Below, piece after piece: positions 37,479-52,500 of a stretch of 64,000 nucleotides of DNA. Each line of letters starts with the position of its first letter. Position 1 is the stretch's first letter. The translations under genes were made by a program, and so were the position numbers. The notes under the pieces are model-generated. The model ran no database searches. It was not told the origin of the DNA and was given only the letters and a program-made list of their open reading frames with translations. The stretch comes from Patagioenas fasciata. Its lineage: Eukaryota; Chordata; Aves; Columbiformes; Columbidae. The stretch lies in contig NC_092524.1 of NCBI RefSeq assembly GCF_037038585.1, positions 44,149,001 through 44,213,000 of the forward strand. The letters are read 5' to 3'.

Positions 37479-40410
37479 TTCAATTCAAGATACAGCCACA
37501 AAAATGCGAACTTCCACTCCTTTTTACACAGCTACCAGAGCTGCTGCTCTGTCCATTATTCTGCCTGCACGGCAGGTTTGTAATTAGGATGCTTTACCAC
37601 TGGTGCTTCAGTTCTTATCTAGCATCATTCACACAGAGTTTCGTGTCTCCGCAGTGCTGTGCCAGGGTAGTTCAATCTTCTTTCGGCCATGCAGTTTTGA
37701 GGGATTTTATGCTGTGCCATCCTAATGCATGCACCTTCCTTACCTCCTCCCCCTGCTTATATTGCTGAGCAACCCAGAGAAGATAGTGTGATAGGAGTCT
37801 CAACAATAAATTTAAGCTATTCTGAGGAAATTAATGGGTTTAAGGTTTGTGTAGAATGTTAGATAATCCTGGGGAAAAAAAAAAATTAGTTTTAGTAAAT
37901 AAGACTAATAAATGGATTGTACAAATTAATTTCTGTCTCGCCTGAGACCATATATTTTGCCTTTTGGAAAATATTTTTAATCTATTTAACGTTAAATAAA
38001 ATCTTAGTTAGCAACAGGGAGAATCCGTCCCTAAGAGAAAAAGCATTGTGCAACTCAGGTTATAAATTAAAGCAGCAAGGAAAAAAACTCTGAAATGTAT
38101 GTAGAAATGTAGGAAAACTATGCATCCTCTGGTTTTGCTACAAATGTTTTAATGATGCAATATGCCATTACAATTTGGCATCTGGAGGGAGTGTGCTGCG
38201 TTCTAGAATTTGAGAGCTATTGAGGCAGACAGGCTGCAGACAGTAACCGTAAACCGTATATATATACATACCTACATCTTAAACAATCAGAAGAGGGAGT
38301 GTTGTATAATGATTTACTTTGTGGGCCTGAGCTGGCCTTATAACATTGGCTGAATAACTTCAGCTTTCATTTCATAAGCTTGTCTATTTGTAAAATAAAA
38401 TTTTTAATTAGTATAGAAGACAATTATCTAGGACCTTTGACATTCATCATTGTTGTAAATTAATATATTAATTTCATAAGATAATATGAGATAGGAGAGA
38501 AAGATTGGCAAAGTAAAATAAGCTAATTTTTTCCAGTCTCTCACATAAACCAGATGTAAACATCTGAAGTTCAAGGACTAGATTTTTATTCAGCCTAAGG
38601 TCCTTTCACCTCTCTCTGGCAGAGTGTCAGGGACTCCACGATGTAGCACTTTCTCGTCAGAAAAGTCTCTATTTATCAAAGCAAATTAGTTTTAATATGT
38701 GCTGTGGAAATATCTGCTTCTAGGCAGTGGTGGCAGGAGAAAGCATCTCAGCCCAGGGGGATGCTCTGCAGAAGGAACCAATATCCAGCTCAGAGCTCTC
38801 ACTCCACTTGATTTAGGCAAGGGTCTTTCCTACTTCAATGAGTCTCTAAGCCCCTTGTTCACATGCCCATTAGCTGGGTTGGAGGGAGTCTCAGTCTATC
38901 TGTCCTGGAGTTGTTCCTTTTGGGTCACCCCTGACCCTCTCTCAAGCAGAGGGCTGATCCCCGGGAACCGCCCATGGATTCTCACCCTTCCTTGCTGATT
39001 CTTTCTCGTTTGCTTGCTTTTTGCAGAGATGACTACATAAGAAAGAAAGGTCTTCCTGAATCCCAGTAAGTAACAGGGAAGGGTTTGCAAACCAGGAAAA
39101 GTTTTCTGCCCAGTTTAGTGCAATTCCCACGCAAAGACAGTTTTGAATAGAGAACCCATTACTTGTGTCTCCATTTTAAGGACCCTTTTACACTGTAAAC
39201 ATGGCTCAAGCAGGCTCAGAAAAGTCAGGTATCTGTTTCTGCCTGAATTCCTGTTGCTGGCCACTTGTTAATAATAAAAGAAAAAGAAAAAAAAAGTGCT
39301 GTTTGCAATTAAAAAAAAAAAAAGGGACTGTTTGTTTGTTTGCTTTCCCCCTCTCTCCCACTGCCTCTCCTCACCTCATTTCAGACATTTCTGAAGTAAC
39401 TCACCCCCTTCACTCAGAGAGATGGATATTTGGGGGGCACTGAGCCAGGACCTTTTCTCTCTGTCAGTCAGGCCCCGTGTCAAAACACTCCTGACTCCTG
39501 GGAAGTCGGCTCTGCTGAATCCCTGGGCTTGCCAGTGCCAGTCAGCTGCTGTTTGAACTAAGTCCTGACCGCAAAATCAAAAGTGGGTCCAAAGAAAGCT
39601 GTAAACAGTGTGCAATGAGCCATTTGAAGGCAGCTGATGCCTCATTTGGGGTGACATGTTGTGGCTGATGAGTGTGGATGATGTGGGGTTTTCGATAAGT
39701 GCCTCATCAGTATCCTCATCATGATCGTGTTGCTCAGCCACGGCGTGTGCCCTGACTTGATTGTAATTGCCTGAATCTGCTCCTGCTGCTCAGGAGCGCA
39801 CAGTAATATGCAATAAAACAGCAAGAAGTGAATGTTAACCATCTGAGTTCTGACATGGCTGCTTGCAGTTCAAGTTTTCCATTAAGCACAAAAAAACATC
39901 TAAATAGACAAACAAATATGGATATATAATTGCATGTTTAGAATAATTATTGTTTGTATATGTAATAAACTCATTTTATAAATAATGCATGATGGTCACA
40001 TACAGATACATAGATAGATGTATCTATATGCATCTTCATCCTGACACCTGTATATACAGTATACAAATGAACATCACATGGGCATGGTGAGTAGGTAAAT
40101 AGTAGCAGGATGAAGAGCATCAGAACCATACTTTGATTCAAATTTTTAGGAATGTAAGCAGAACCTGTAGTTAAATCTATGCGTAGTCTTCACAAATCGT
40201 AATAACACGTGTGCATACAGATAAGTAATTGATTTTTAGATGCAGTTAATCTACTCATGTAAATGTGTGGGTGTGTGTACTTGTGCAGGTGTGTGGGGGG
40301 GTAAGGTACACATGCATATGTGCTTCATACCGCTAAATTAGTCTTTGGAGAGAACGAAATTTATTTTCACAAGTTAGCTGGTTTGGATTAATTCCATAGC
40401 ATGATCGGCT

Positions 40411-40525
40411 AAAAAAAAAACCCAAAAAACAGAAAAAAACAAACCAAAACACAAACAAAAACCACCACCACCAACACCACACAACCAACCCCTCCCCTCC
40501 CCCAACCAAATAAAAAACCCCAAAC
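40411..40525 (+). repeat. A/C-only low-complexity tract
   Basis: About 115 bases with almost no G or T: first A-rich with CAAA units, then (ACC)n, then C-rich, then A-rich again. Strand asymmetry is extreme. The opposite strand gives a tryptophan/phenylalanine-rich spurious frame. Confidence 0.92.
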
Positions 40526-42444
40526 TTTCTGAGCCCTGTGTCTGATAGGTAATAAAACAAACAGATTACAGTTGTATAATCATAATCTATGATGTCTCAA
40601 AGCCTAGTACTACACCCCTGCAGTCAACAGCTTTGGAGTTTCTGTATGCAGCCAATTTTTGGGTTTAGTTTGAGGCATTTAAATATTAAAATTTACATTG
40701 GCAAACTGTTTGCATTCAGTTAACGTTTGATGGAATGAATATGCAGGTTTTCCTCATCTCCACGGTCTTATTTAAGCATTTCAGTAAAAGTGCACAAAAA
40801 TGTTTCAAAAATGTTATTTGCAGCTGCTGTTCCTACTGCGCATCGTCCTGTGTGCCTGCGCACGGAGGTTACTGCTGTAAGGTACAAGTCCTGCTACACC
40901 CAGACAGAAAGATCAGTGTTAAAGTGAAGGCGGAGGAGAGATTGTTACTGCAGATCAAAATTGCCAGGGCATAAGATTTTTGAAATCCTTCAAAAATAAT
41001 TCTCTTTCCCCAATTCAAGCTGAATTTTGCACTACCTTGGAAATGTCCTTAATATCTTCGTTACAGAAAACAAATCCGTACAGATTAAACACTTTAAGTC
41101 TGACCATTTGAGAGGTAAGATAATCATTATAATTATAAATACTTCTGTTGTCATGTGTGACCAAGTGGATTTGCTGTTGTAGCTTAAATATATTAACTTT
41201 AACCCTTTTTAATTATGGATTTAGCACAATGCTGACGGACTCCCTCCTAGAATCCAGCATTCAGCCTGGGCCTCTCTTTATGCTCAAAATATGTAGACAA
41301 ATAGAGAGGAATTCCAAGGAGGATAGAAAACATGACTAAGAAGTTGGAAGGATTTGTTTATGAGGACAGATCAGAAGAATGAAATGGGGAGCTTTAGTTA
41401 AATGGGATTAAAAGCAACTAATCTGCCTAGCATTTATAGTTTCAGTGGATGAAACTCATAATTCGTATTAAATTAACTACGCTTCATTCTCAAAACTTGT
41501 ATATCAGATAGCTGATTATTGCTTTACTTATTAAAAATAACTTACACTATAAACAATTCCAATCTTTCATTATCTTAAGAACATGACCTACATTTGTTCA
41601 GCACAGCAAAGTGATAACAAAGGGATGGGTTATAGCTGGGGACAAGCATACAGAGTGTTCAGACAAGGAATGGCATTTCTTGACTTGGTAAATATTGATT
41701 CCGACTATTAGCAGAGAGAATTTTTTAAAAGGAATGATAGCTGGGCAAAAGCCCAGATTTTCTCTCAGTAGCACCTACAGGTATTAAACCAGTTTTTTAC
41801 AAGGGGTGCTAGGAACTCCATTGCAATAAACACAGACTACCAGTCTGCATTAAAAACTGGGACAAGAATTAGCATTGAGAGCAACCTTGCAGTCCTGACT
41901 TATGCAGTTTTGCTCTTGAATTAAACCATTCTTGCACTTGATATTGTTTTGTTTTAATTAAGTTTGGATTCAATTTATTGTTAAAAATTATCTTGAGATA
42001 ATTTTTGAGTTTTTTTGAATTTCTGACTTTTGCCAGGGACTTTCTAGACATTTAGAAAGAGGTAGCATGCATCTTGAAAAGTTTTTATACTAATTTAAAT
42101 TAACACAAAAGCACCAGCTTTATACAAGCATAAACCAAAATTAACGTAGTGATGAATCAGGCCCCATCTCTTGGACTATTCTGAGATCTAAGTAGCAAAC
42201 CACAGAATCTTAAATACAAAGAAGAAGCTGTCTGGTGTGAACTGGCTGATTTGTTAACTTTGCAAGACTCTTCACAAGAAGAGTTTTCTTAACAAATAGA
42301 GGATAAACAATTCTTTCAGATTGCAGTTCCTACATAAAACCCATGACAATAAAAATGTTTTTTTCTCCTTAAAGGATTACGTAGCATCAGGATTCCTTTC
42401 CATAAAAGAAATACTCCCTAATAATAAGGTATAAAGGAAAGTAC

Positions 42445-42495
42445 AAAAAAACCCAAAACAAAGCAAATGAACAAACAAACAAACAAAAACACCCA
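42445..42495 (+). repeat. A/C-rich tract with (CAAA)n
   Basis: Contains four to five CAAA units flanked by A-rich and ACC-rich sequence. It is similar in style to the tracts at 26.9, 40.4 and 60.97 kb. Confidence 0.8.
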
Positions 42496-45400
42496 CCACC
42501 AGGATGGAATCCTGAGACTCAGCATGAATTAATCATAAAAATGATTTTTCTAGCCTTTATGTTTGTAAAAAATTGCATTGATCCAGATTTTTTGATCTGT
42601 ATTGTTTAAAATTCCTATCATGACCTGTCTGTGCCAGCTGGGATCACCAAATTCGTTATGTTTGGACACCACTTTTAATTCCAACCTGGCGCTCTGAGCT
42701 GGTTCAGTATAGTAATGTTAATGCAGCATTTCTTGATCAAATGATTAAAGAAATTCTGTCAGATCCAAGCTGGGCTGCAAATTCCTCCTTCCCTCCCCTG
42801 AGCAACCCCCCATTCCTGTGGCACACATGATATTCCCCCAATTTTGCTTTGCCCTGTCCAAGCAGTGTTCCCAAGAGGGTGGAAGAAATTGTCCCATGGG
42901 TGAGACATGCTCGCCATGTTGCAATCCCTGAAGCAAAAGAAATTTTCTTATATCTTGATCTTGCTTGACCAAGTAAGGAGTTAATTGTTGGTAATGGGGG
43001 ATTTAAGGCTGGGTAGGGAGAATGACATCAGATAAAAATATAATTGTCCAGTAGTAATGTTAGGAGTCACTCTCATCTCCTGGCAAGTGGAAAAGAGTAT
43101 TTCACGCATAAAGATTTTTTCTTTCTTTAAAAAAGGTGTAAATCTAGAATTAAACTTAAAATGTTAGTTACGAAGAAATTGTTCACAGCACACGTGCTGG
43201 TTGCAAGGAAGAAACGAGCTTATGCTGCATCTCAGGACACCACCATTTGCACAGCTTTACATCTTTTGGGGAACAGGGGGATGATTTGTGACTCATCTCC
43301 TCCAAAGGAGTTCCAAGTTTTCCGTTTTCCCAGCTCTTGTTTTTATGTTCCTGCACACCTGAATCTGACTCCTTGCCACCATGATGCAAAGCATCGCTCA
43401 GAGCACCAGTGGGGCTGGGTGGGGTCTTTCCATCCTTCGCACATTTTCTGTTCAAAGACCCAAACCTTATGCCTATGTTATATCCACTGCCACCATCCAG
43501 CTTCATCTGTGGGTGCTGCTGGCTGCTCCCTGGGCAGGGTGATGGTGCAGAGGGTGGCTGCAGCTACACTCTGGGTGAATTTTTCCCTTGTTGAATGACA
43601 GCGAGGGAAGGAACTGTTCTTGCCTTACCATGGCAAATGTTCTGGCTTCATCCTGAACGCATGTCCCAAATATTTCCGTGTTCTCAAGATAACTTCAGTG
43701 ATAAGGGGTTATTTAACTCTTCCAAATCATGGCGTTTGTTCTACACGACGTATAACTGCCAAATATTTATGTGATTAACATCTGAATTCAAGCATACTTT
43801 AGTAGTACAAAGATGTGATTAGTCTCACCAGAATATGATTTTTTTAATGGACGTGGCTCCCACTTTCCAGCAAAGATTTAATAGCTGAGTCCTGCAGGGA
43901 AGTCTCCATTTACTGAACTTTTATAGCTTTAAAAATATCCTAGGGTACATTTCCTAGCATGCAGCATGGCACAACACAGAATTTAAATGAAATGCCATGC
44001 TCAAAATGAATGAACAAGGTGTGTAGTGTCAATCACTACCCTCATTCTTTCCTTTTTTTAGCCAAAATCATAGAAATGACTGGGCATGATTCTGGTGGTT
44101 GGAAGCAGCATTTTTCCTTTTCAGCCTGAAGATTTGTAATGGGGAGCTAAGAGACTCCAAGAATGCCTTGAGGTAGCTCCTCAGCCTTTTCACTCCCCTG
44201 GAGATCTGTTGGCAATCTCCAGTGTGCAGGGGAGAGGCACGGAGGCAAAACAGCTCCCACACCTGGTTTTGAACCTCCTCAATCCCAAGTCACACAGGGA
44301 GACAGGGGACAGTGGCAATGACGTGAGCCCTTCCCTTTCACCCCACCACATGCATCTGCAGTGCCTGCTGAGGTCCAGCTCAATGTAGGCAGCTCTGACC
44401 CTTACCAGGTGTCCCAAGAGACGTGGGCTCCCAGTACACAAGCTCTAGTGAAAGCTAGACTGCAGGAGGCAGCCATTGGGACTTCTCATGAACTTATGCT
44501 GGTTTGGTTTTTAGCCAAATGTACTTTCTCATCCTAGCGACCATTGACCTCAAGATCTGACAGTGGCTGCCAAGCCACCTAGCAGAGGGCAGAGGCCAAT
44601 TTGCAGATGGAGAAATGTAAATAAAGCAGCAGAATCTCCAAACGCTGCCACCTTCTGCTATTTCTTCACATGGTTGCGTAAACTACAAAAAATAAACAAG
44701 TTGGCTGTTCTTACAGAAAGAAAATTCAAACAAACCAGAACATACCTAACATGTTTCATCCCTAACGATAGTGAAGACAGTCGGTGGTCAGTTGAATTGC
44801 CTTCGATGTGCAACCGAGGGCTCAGACTATGAACCTGACACAAGTGGCTTGATGTGCAATAACTGCAGAATCAGCATCTTGTTTTGAAAGGACTCCTGCA
44901 AATCCTGCAGGAACATTTCAGTACTAGATGGTGTTGCTATGGGCACCAGAAGGAAGCTTAATAGAAGAGAAACGGTCTTAGGAATTCATGGGGGATGGGT
45001 GTAAACAGAATACACAGGAACCGGAATGTCCCTGGCACTAAAAAGCAAATGGCATTTTGGAGCTTTTAAGGTTCTGCTCGTAACATTTTAGCCTGGGTCT
45101 TTCCAGAGGGAAAATGTAATCTTTTTTCAAGTTGTGCAAAGTGAAAGATAGGTAAAGAGGTAATCACATTCTGTAAGGTGTATCTGCATCCATGTAGCAG
45201 AAGCATAATGAATTCTGGATGCTCCAGATAGAGATAATTTCTCTGTAAAAACAGATGTTAAAAACAGGAATGTAAAATGAGGGAAATAGAAGAACTGCAG
45301 TTCCCTCTAGTATCTGGGAAGAAAGGATCCTTCTCTTCCTTTGAGTACAGTTCAAACTTCAGGCAAAAATCACATTGGCAAGGGGCAGTTGGATTATTTA

Positions 45401-48400
45401 ATTCATGGCTAGATTTCTCCCATTCTGACTGTCTCTCCACTAGTGTAGACTAACTACCTAAGTGGATGAAAAGAAAGAAAAAGTAACCAGTGTAGAATAA
45501 CTGCAAGTATATCTCCAGACAGACAAAGAGAATGCAAAATTAAATTCTTGATGTGAAAAGGATGGGACAATGAGCCCCTCTCCCCAAGATACCTTCAGAG
45601 AAGGTTCCATTTCAGCATTTTCTTTCTTGCTTACTTGCATTATTTTTCATTAACGTGTCCCAAAGAAAGCCTGAAAGCCTTTTATTATTTCTTATTTTCT
45701 TTTTTTTTAGTATATAGCATAAGTTCTTTTTTTTTTTTTAATATTATTTTCCTACCAATGTTCAAGCAGTTCCGATTTTTCTAGTTTGTTTCTGACACCT
45801 AGCTGTGATCAACAATGCTTCCCACTGAATCACTTCTTTCATCTATTCACCTTCTGTTATTTCCCTTATCTCCTCTTCCCCCTTCAGCAGCTTACCTCTC
45901 ATTAACCCTCAGGTTTCCAAACATATTGTATGTCTCCCAAAGATACACATTTTTATTCAGATATAAGTAATTTTCACTTACTAGCCTCACTTTCCATAAT
46001 TCCCTAATAGAATAGCTGTGTGTAGTACATGTTCTTTATGGCACAGTGAACAATAAACCCAAGCATTAATTTATACTTTTGCATTGTACACTGTTCCACT
46101 TCACCTTTTTCCCCCTCTGAACTGATAGTCACATAAAAACTCGTTCTTCTCTAATGTAAGAAACACAGTTCAATTCACATGTAAAAATCTGCTAGGCTAG
46201 CAGTTTTGTTTGATCAACAAAACCATTATTTTCTAAGAGTCACTTTAACCCATCGTGATATATTTAAAATCACGTTTTAACTTTTAAAAGTAGTGGTAGT
46301 GATATATTAAGCTACATTTCTGCTAGTATGAAATACACAGGGAGTTGCTAGGAAATAAACTCCCTCTTTTGTATACCAATATATTTATGCAACTGCCTTT
46401 ACTTCTCTGAGGATAAAAAATACACAAAACCCAAGAGATTTAACTCTTGAATTTTAGCCGTGACTTTCGTGACTGAAACTGGCGAAAGCAGCTGGAAATA
46501 TATCCAGCTATTCATGTAGAGTTCCCTTTCCGCTATCCCTCTAATTAATTGTGTAACCTGATTCCAATGGTGAAGTCCTTTCTCAGCTGAAATTCATACA
46601 AAGTTTTTGGAAATGTGTGTTGTGTAGCATGGGGTGAGAGTGTAAGTTCAGATGCACACAGAGAGTGCTCTTTGCTCATCCTGATAAATAACAAACCTGT
46701 GTCAATAAGCTTACACAGACATCTATATTTAAGAAAAAATAAGGTAATATATGGAATATTATGTAAATAACTTCATAACTAGTATTGTGTGTTAAAAGAA
46801 AACCTACTTTGGAAAACATATTTCCAGCATTAATTTCAAGTATTATTAATGTTGGCTGTAAACAAAGGCTATTTAACACTCAGGGAAAGTATTTGTTTTG
46901 TTAATATGTTTATTGGAATCAAGTGGAAGGTTTTATGTATTATATCAAAAGATATTAAACTGTGCAAATGGATTCATCTATCTCGACTTCTAACAGTTGG
47001 ATGATTCGGTGTATATAAAACACAAATTAGTTTGTCTTTTTTAATATTGGCAACATTTCTGCTGAATTTATTATATAAATAATCATTATCACTTGACTGT
47101 ATATAGCATCTTTCAAAAAAGAAAACAAAACAACGATCTTTAAAAAATTAATACAGCTTTCATATATTTAAATTAAATATTCGTGCCGGTTTACAGTAAA
47201 GTTTCTCAAAACTCAGTCAAATCATCCCACAATTCAATGCAGTCTTTTGAGGAAAAGCACATTATGTCCAAGGACATTCTTATAGACATTGAAAATAATT
47301 TACATTACTAAAAATTTCAAGTTTGTTCCAGAAGTAAAATAAAGATATAAGTTACATTGTGGGTAATTAGTCCTTGCTAATTTAATCCTCAGAGATACTG
47401 AGTCCTATATAAATTAATTTCCCCTTCATCTTATATATATTACTTCAAATGGCTGGCTTTCTATTACAGAGGAACTTATTGCTGCATCAAAGGTTTAATT
47501 GAGCTCATTTTAAAGTATCACGATTGCCACTATAAAGTCATGCATCCTAGTAAGCACGTTTATAGAGAACTTACAGCTTTAAATTTCACTTAAAAAAAAA
47601 AAAAGCCTTATAGTTTCCTGAAGGTATTGAATGCAGATTTACTATAAAATAAGTGAATAATAATACTAGGTTATTTTGGAAAGTGTTCTTTCATGCAATC
47701 ACTGCATTTAACACAATCTCAAAATGGCAGCCCAACAGGTGGTCCTTTCACAGCCTTCAGCCCAAACAATCGGAACAAAAAGGACACCAAGAATCGAATG
47801 TTCTTCAGGATTTAAAAAGCTGTTCACTTCCCTTTGTTCATTTTCAGATTTAGCCATGTTCATTATTGTTGAGCCACAAATGCAGGACATTCTTTTTTGA
47901 CATTTTGCCATAAATAGACACTGACTGAGGCTGACTAGCCAGCTAGCTGCTTTGTCACATGCAAGCGGAAACTACTTCTTCACAAAGCAAATGCATTCCT
48001 GGTGCCCCAATGGCCCCCGCAAGCACCGGTTGTGACATGCTGCAAATCTGGCAAAGTCTAGGTTAACAAAAGTACGGGTGACAAAGGCTGAAGTTTCTCT
48101 TCCTATATTTTCCTCCATAGTAAGTGTTTAATTCTGGCCTAATGAATTTGCCTGGAAGACCGGGTGTCACGTTGACAGGCTCTTGAATGTCTGAAAATAT
48201 ACTTCTGTATTGTGGGCTCTCTTGGGAGGGAACCGTTAGTTAACCGGTAATGATGGACATCAGCGGCAAAATCTAAGATGAAATACTGGTTTCTGGGTGT
48301 TTTAAAAGTTGTGAAAGATCCTCGTTACAGTGATCTCAGTCTCAACATACACAACAAAAGATGGGCCCTTTCCTATGACTCTTTAACGATGCAAGGAGCC

Positions 48401-49481
48401 TTTACAGATGCCTGCGCTGCGCTGCAAGGAATTACTCACATAAGTAACGGGTGCAGAGGCACAGACCAAGCTTTTTTCCCTCATGTGTAAAACATACATT
48501 TTGTAGAAAAAAACAGAGCTAAAATGGTACCTAACTGTTCAAGTGTAGTAACTGAATTTATTTTTCAAATATTTAATTCTCCAAGTCAAACCCTCTTCTG
48601 CTATTGTATACTTTGAATGTACTACGCAAAGCTCTTTTTCCCCCCATTTTTTGACATCTCCAGCCAAATTCAAAACTTTCAGGCTTTCCCACTGATATTT
48701 TCTTGGAGATTTTTCAACACCCATGAGAGTTGAGGGTGTGGATGAATTCTGTGTTCATAGGCAGTCCTGGTGTGTGGTATGGAGGTTTGAAACTAGAGCC
48801 TTGTTAACCTGTTAGAGTAAAATTCAACTCTGTTAACCTCTTATGTTCAGCATTCAATATTTGGTGCAAAACATGATTTCCTTCAAATTGTCTTATGGAA
48901 AGTTATGTTGTAAATATAAACAGAAGATTAATGTATTTTAATTTTTAAACATCATATTCAGAATTACTTACAACAGTAAAAAAGATATTTTGGTCACTGC
49001 TGGTAACAATTTCAGCACTTGCACAAGGAGATGTGTGTCCTTCAAGTCCTGTTGCTGCCAGAGGCAACTCTGTGGTACAGGAGAAAACAACCTTCAGGTA
49101 TAGGCACGGTCTTGCCTCTTAGGAAGGTGGCAGCTCTGCTAGGCGGTGATATTTTCCTCTTCATTTCAAAAACTTGAAATCAGTAATGAAAAAACAGAGT
49201 GCTGAATACAGTATTGAATGAAGCCAATGCTTGGTGTTTGCCATCTGGATGTTTGCTTCATGGTTTACCTGAGCCCATTGTATGTGGAGGAACTAGTTTA
49301 TAAATGAACAAAAGGCTGGAAGCCAAGACCTGCTGCTGAGACCCCAAAGATACCTGGGCAAACTCCTTCACTGTGGGTCTCCCCTTCCAGGCTCCTGAAC
49401 CCACTGGTGTGCTTTCCTTGCAAACCTTCATGGAGGGCTGTGAGTCCTTATGTTGTTCCTCCGAAGGAGGAGACTCCCGCT

Positions 49482-49514
49482 TTTTGTTTGTTTGTTTGTT
49501 TGTTTTGTTTTGTA
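49482..49514 (+). repeat. (TTTG)n microsatellite
   Basis: Six to seven TTTG units ending in TTTTGTTTTG. No associated element recognised. Confidence 0.9.
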
Positions 49515-52500
49515 GCAGGAAAAGCAAAATTATTCGACTTTTTAATATATGAATGCCAAATCCATGACCCTCATAGATTTCAGGCAGAATCAGTTAGTAA
49601 AATGTTTAGGCAGACACCAACCAAATGATTATTGGGTGCTACATGATGATTATGTGTTGTAAGAGGATTTTGGCTTATTTAAACCACAAAGTACACACAG
49701 GCCAGAAAAGTCAGCTTGTAAAAAAAATAGTAAAATGACACAAAAGTGGGACTTGATGATCTTTCTAATCTTATCCTTACTTCCATTTATTTTTTCTGGC
49801 CTTACTATCATTCCAGATTTCCCTAAGTACTGTTTTAAATCAAGATATCTTTCATAAAGAAAAGTACTTATACAAAACATCTGCATATATTTTTGCAAAC
49901 CCAAGTCCAAGTTTCAAGTTAAAACTCTGGGGAAAAAGAAAAGTTTGTGTGGCAGTGCTGATTTAAGGGAAGAAAACCAGGAGTCACAGGACACAGAGAA
50001 ACTTCACTAGAATAAATCAAACAGCACTGAAAATCAATTAATGCAGAGGTAGAAGCAGGGAAGCATCCAGCTTTACCTCTCTCCAGACAGCAATAAGTCT
50101 CTTGCAAATTTAGCTGTCAGAAATGATTGCTTTGTTTTCAACAAGTGGCATTACTTCCTCTTATACTGGAATTAAAATTGATTGAAATTGATTCATGACT
50201 TTTCAATACTTCCCGCACCCCTTCATTCCTTTCAATTTGAAAACATTATTGCAGTGAAATAAACACAGACAGAAACAGCATACATATGATTTTTGGCTTT
50301 GGCTTTGTTTTTTTTTTTTGAGACATCTAAGTATTAAGATGAGAGGATGGTATAACTAGTGTTTTTTTGACTGGACAGTAAGTCATTTTCCATTAAAGAA
50401 ATGCTTTCAGAAATGATGTCTTCCTAAAGGAATGAGGGTTTTAATTTTTTTTTTACTGATTCTCCTAGGGTAGGTAAAAAAAAAAAAGAAGAATAAAATA
50501 ACTATAAATTCTTAAACAGCCACATAGACAGGTTCGAATCAGAAGAAAAGTTTTGCTGTGCTGCATGGAATGGTTTCCCACTTGAAGTCTTGCTCCTGTG
50601 TGTGGGCTCACCTGGATGATGGGCAGCACTGCCCAGCGAGCCGCATCTGCCATGGGCCAAGGGCGCCCAGGAGCCTGTGACAAGCAGAGAACAGCTTCCC
50701 CTTGGCAGGGACCCCCAGGGAGAGCAGAGCCTAGCGAAAGTGTGATGAGGGTTCAAGGAGCTCATGATGATATTTCACAGTCAAACTGCCTGTGGCATTA
50801 GCTCTGCCTGAACTTCTTTGGCTGTAAAACTGTGTTTGTTTGGATTTGGCTGCAGAATCAGTTTATCCGAAGTCTTGCAGCAGAATACAGTATAAATCTG
50901 GTATATCTATTTTGTAGCATTATTAAAACAAAATCCTATTAGAAAATCTGCTTCTTCTTGCTCCGGATACATGTGGTAGCATCTTTTTAAGTGCAGACTG
51001 AGCCAAACGCATATTGAACAGTTCTTGATGTATCACAACAGCAACCTTGTGAGACTGCCAGTCTTTATCCTCCATATTTACCTACCAGGACCTGAGGGTT
51101 AAGCATGGAAAGACTGAACAATTTGCACAGAACTTCACCAGAAAATGGTGGATGTGCCAGGCACTGCACCAATCCCTGCTAAATCTCAACAGAGATCTGT
51201 AACCATGAGAACATCCTTTCTCACAAAGCACAGAAATTTGTATTTAGTCTAACTGAGTTCTTTATTTTTCAGTGTTTCTACCCCCTTTTGTGTTTCAAGG
51301 CTTTGCTGACTTCTGGTCAACTACAGAACCCCACATGAAGCCAAGGTGCCGTGCTGTGAAACGGAGACCCACATGTCATCCCTATAGATAGTCCAACTGG
51401 CAGCAGTCCAAGACCTTCCCTTATCCCAGGGGGCTTTTTCACATGTTCCAAGCACTGAATAATGAGATCACCAAAAGCATGGCAGAAAAAAGGAGGATGA
51501 GTGCAGTAATCTGAGGAAGGGAGAGCAGGTGGGGAAGGCAGCAGTCATTGCATAGCTAAATCGTCCAGAACGGGAGTGACTAAAATAAATCAAAGCAGCT
51601 GCAGTCATAGAGAATATGTTGGCATATGCTGAGGACTGTTGGACTGTGGAAGAATGGCAGCATTTCCTTCTTGCCATTAAGGTATGTTATATTCTTGGTG
51701 ATTAGTACCTGGTAAACCTATTTTTCTACCTCTTGCTGTCGTAAATCTGTTCCCTCAGAAGGAGGCAAGCAGGCAAAACCCACTGTTGTCACACAGCAGT
51801 CTCTGGGTGACTGACAAATTGGAAATATGTAACAAATATTTTGAAATTAATCCAATTTGTGGAATTACAAGAACGAGTACAACAATCTCCTTAAAGACTA
51901 GATTGTGAAGCCAATTCCTTCCTCAGGTAGTTTTCCAAGAGCCCTAAACCCTGGTTGTAAGATGCAGCATTGATACTGAGAGAAAATTGGTTCCTGAAGC
52001 CCGTAACCATTGCAGGCAGAACCCCGGGGCTCTGCGTCGCTAGGAGTCAGAAATATCTTCTGCATTGAGATGTTCTGAAGGACTAATAACCTGGTTTTCT
52101 TCTGCACAAATCCAGCTTTCCTCTATGCAGTTAATGACCTGATACCCTTTAGACTTCTTGGTGTCTGTGTAACCCTCAGCAGCAGCAGCCTGCCAGAGTC
52201 TTGTAACCAGAATCGGTTCCTTCCTCTCCTGTCAAACTGCTTTTTCTTTATTTTCATCTCCTCTGTGCTAACAACCCTTCTGTATAGCATCCCACCAGGT
52301 CAATCTCTGACGCTCTCCTTTGGCCCATCTTGTATCACCCTGGTCTCTTCTCTACTGTCACAGCTATCTGTGCTGGGTGAGTGTCTTCTCTTCTGCAGCT
52401 CCACCACCTGGAACAACCTTATTTTGTCTGTTGTTGACTCTCTGTCTTGTTTCAAATTGCATTTGGAATAGCTTTTCACCTTTGCTATACCTATTTTTCT

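Larger units (their letters stand above)
35101..46300. other. Intergenic, no gene recognised
   Basis: AT-rich sequence with the CA repeat at 37.4 kb and the A/C tracts at 40.4 and 42.4 kb. A small hairpin (AGATACAT/ATGTATCT) lies at 40,004-40,025. Two overlapping frames on opposite strands at 43.16-43.6 kb lie in a GC-richer patch and show no domain. No transposon was recognised beyond simple repeats. Confidence 0.7.

Noticed and set aside
42140..42165. GAATCAGGCCCC, possible end of the old palindromic repeat class
   Set aside because: A single short terminal motif without the core or the other end; could be chance.
43161..43598. 145-codon plus-strand frame with an opposing 107-codon frame
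   Set aside because: Overlapping frames on both strands without domains or splice context; treated as chance.
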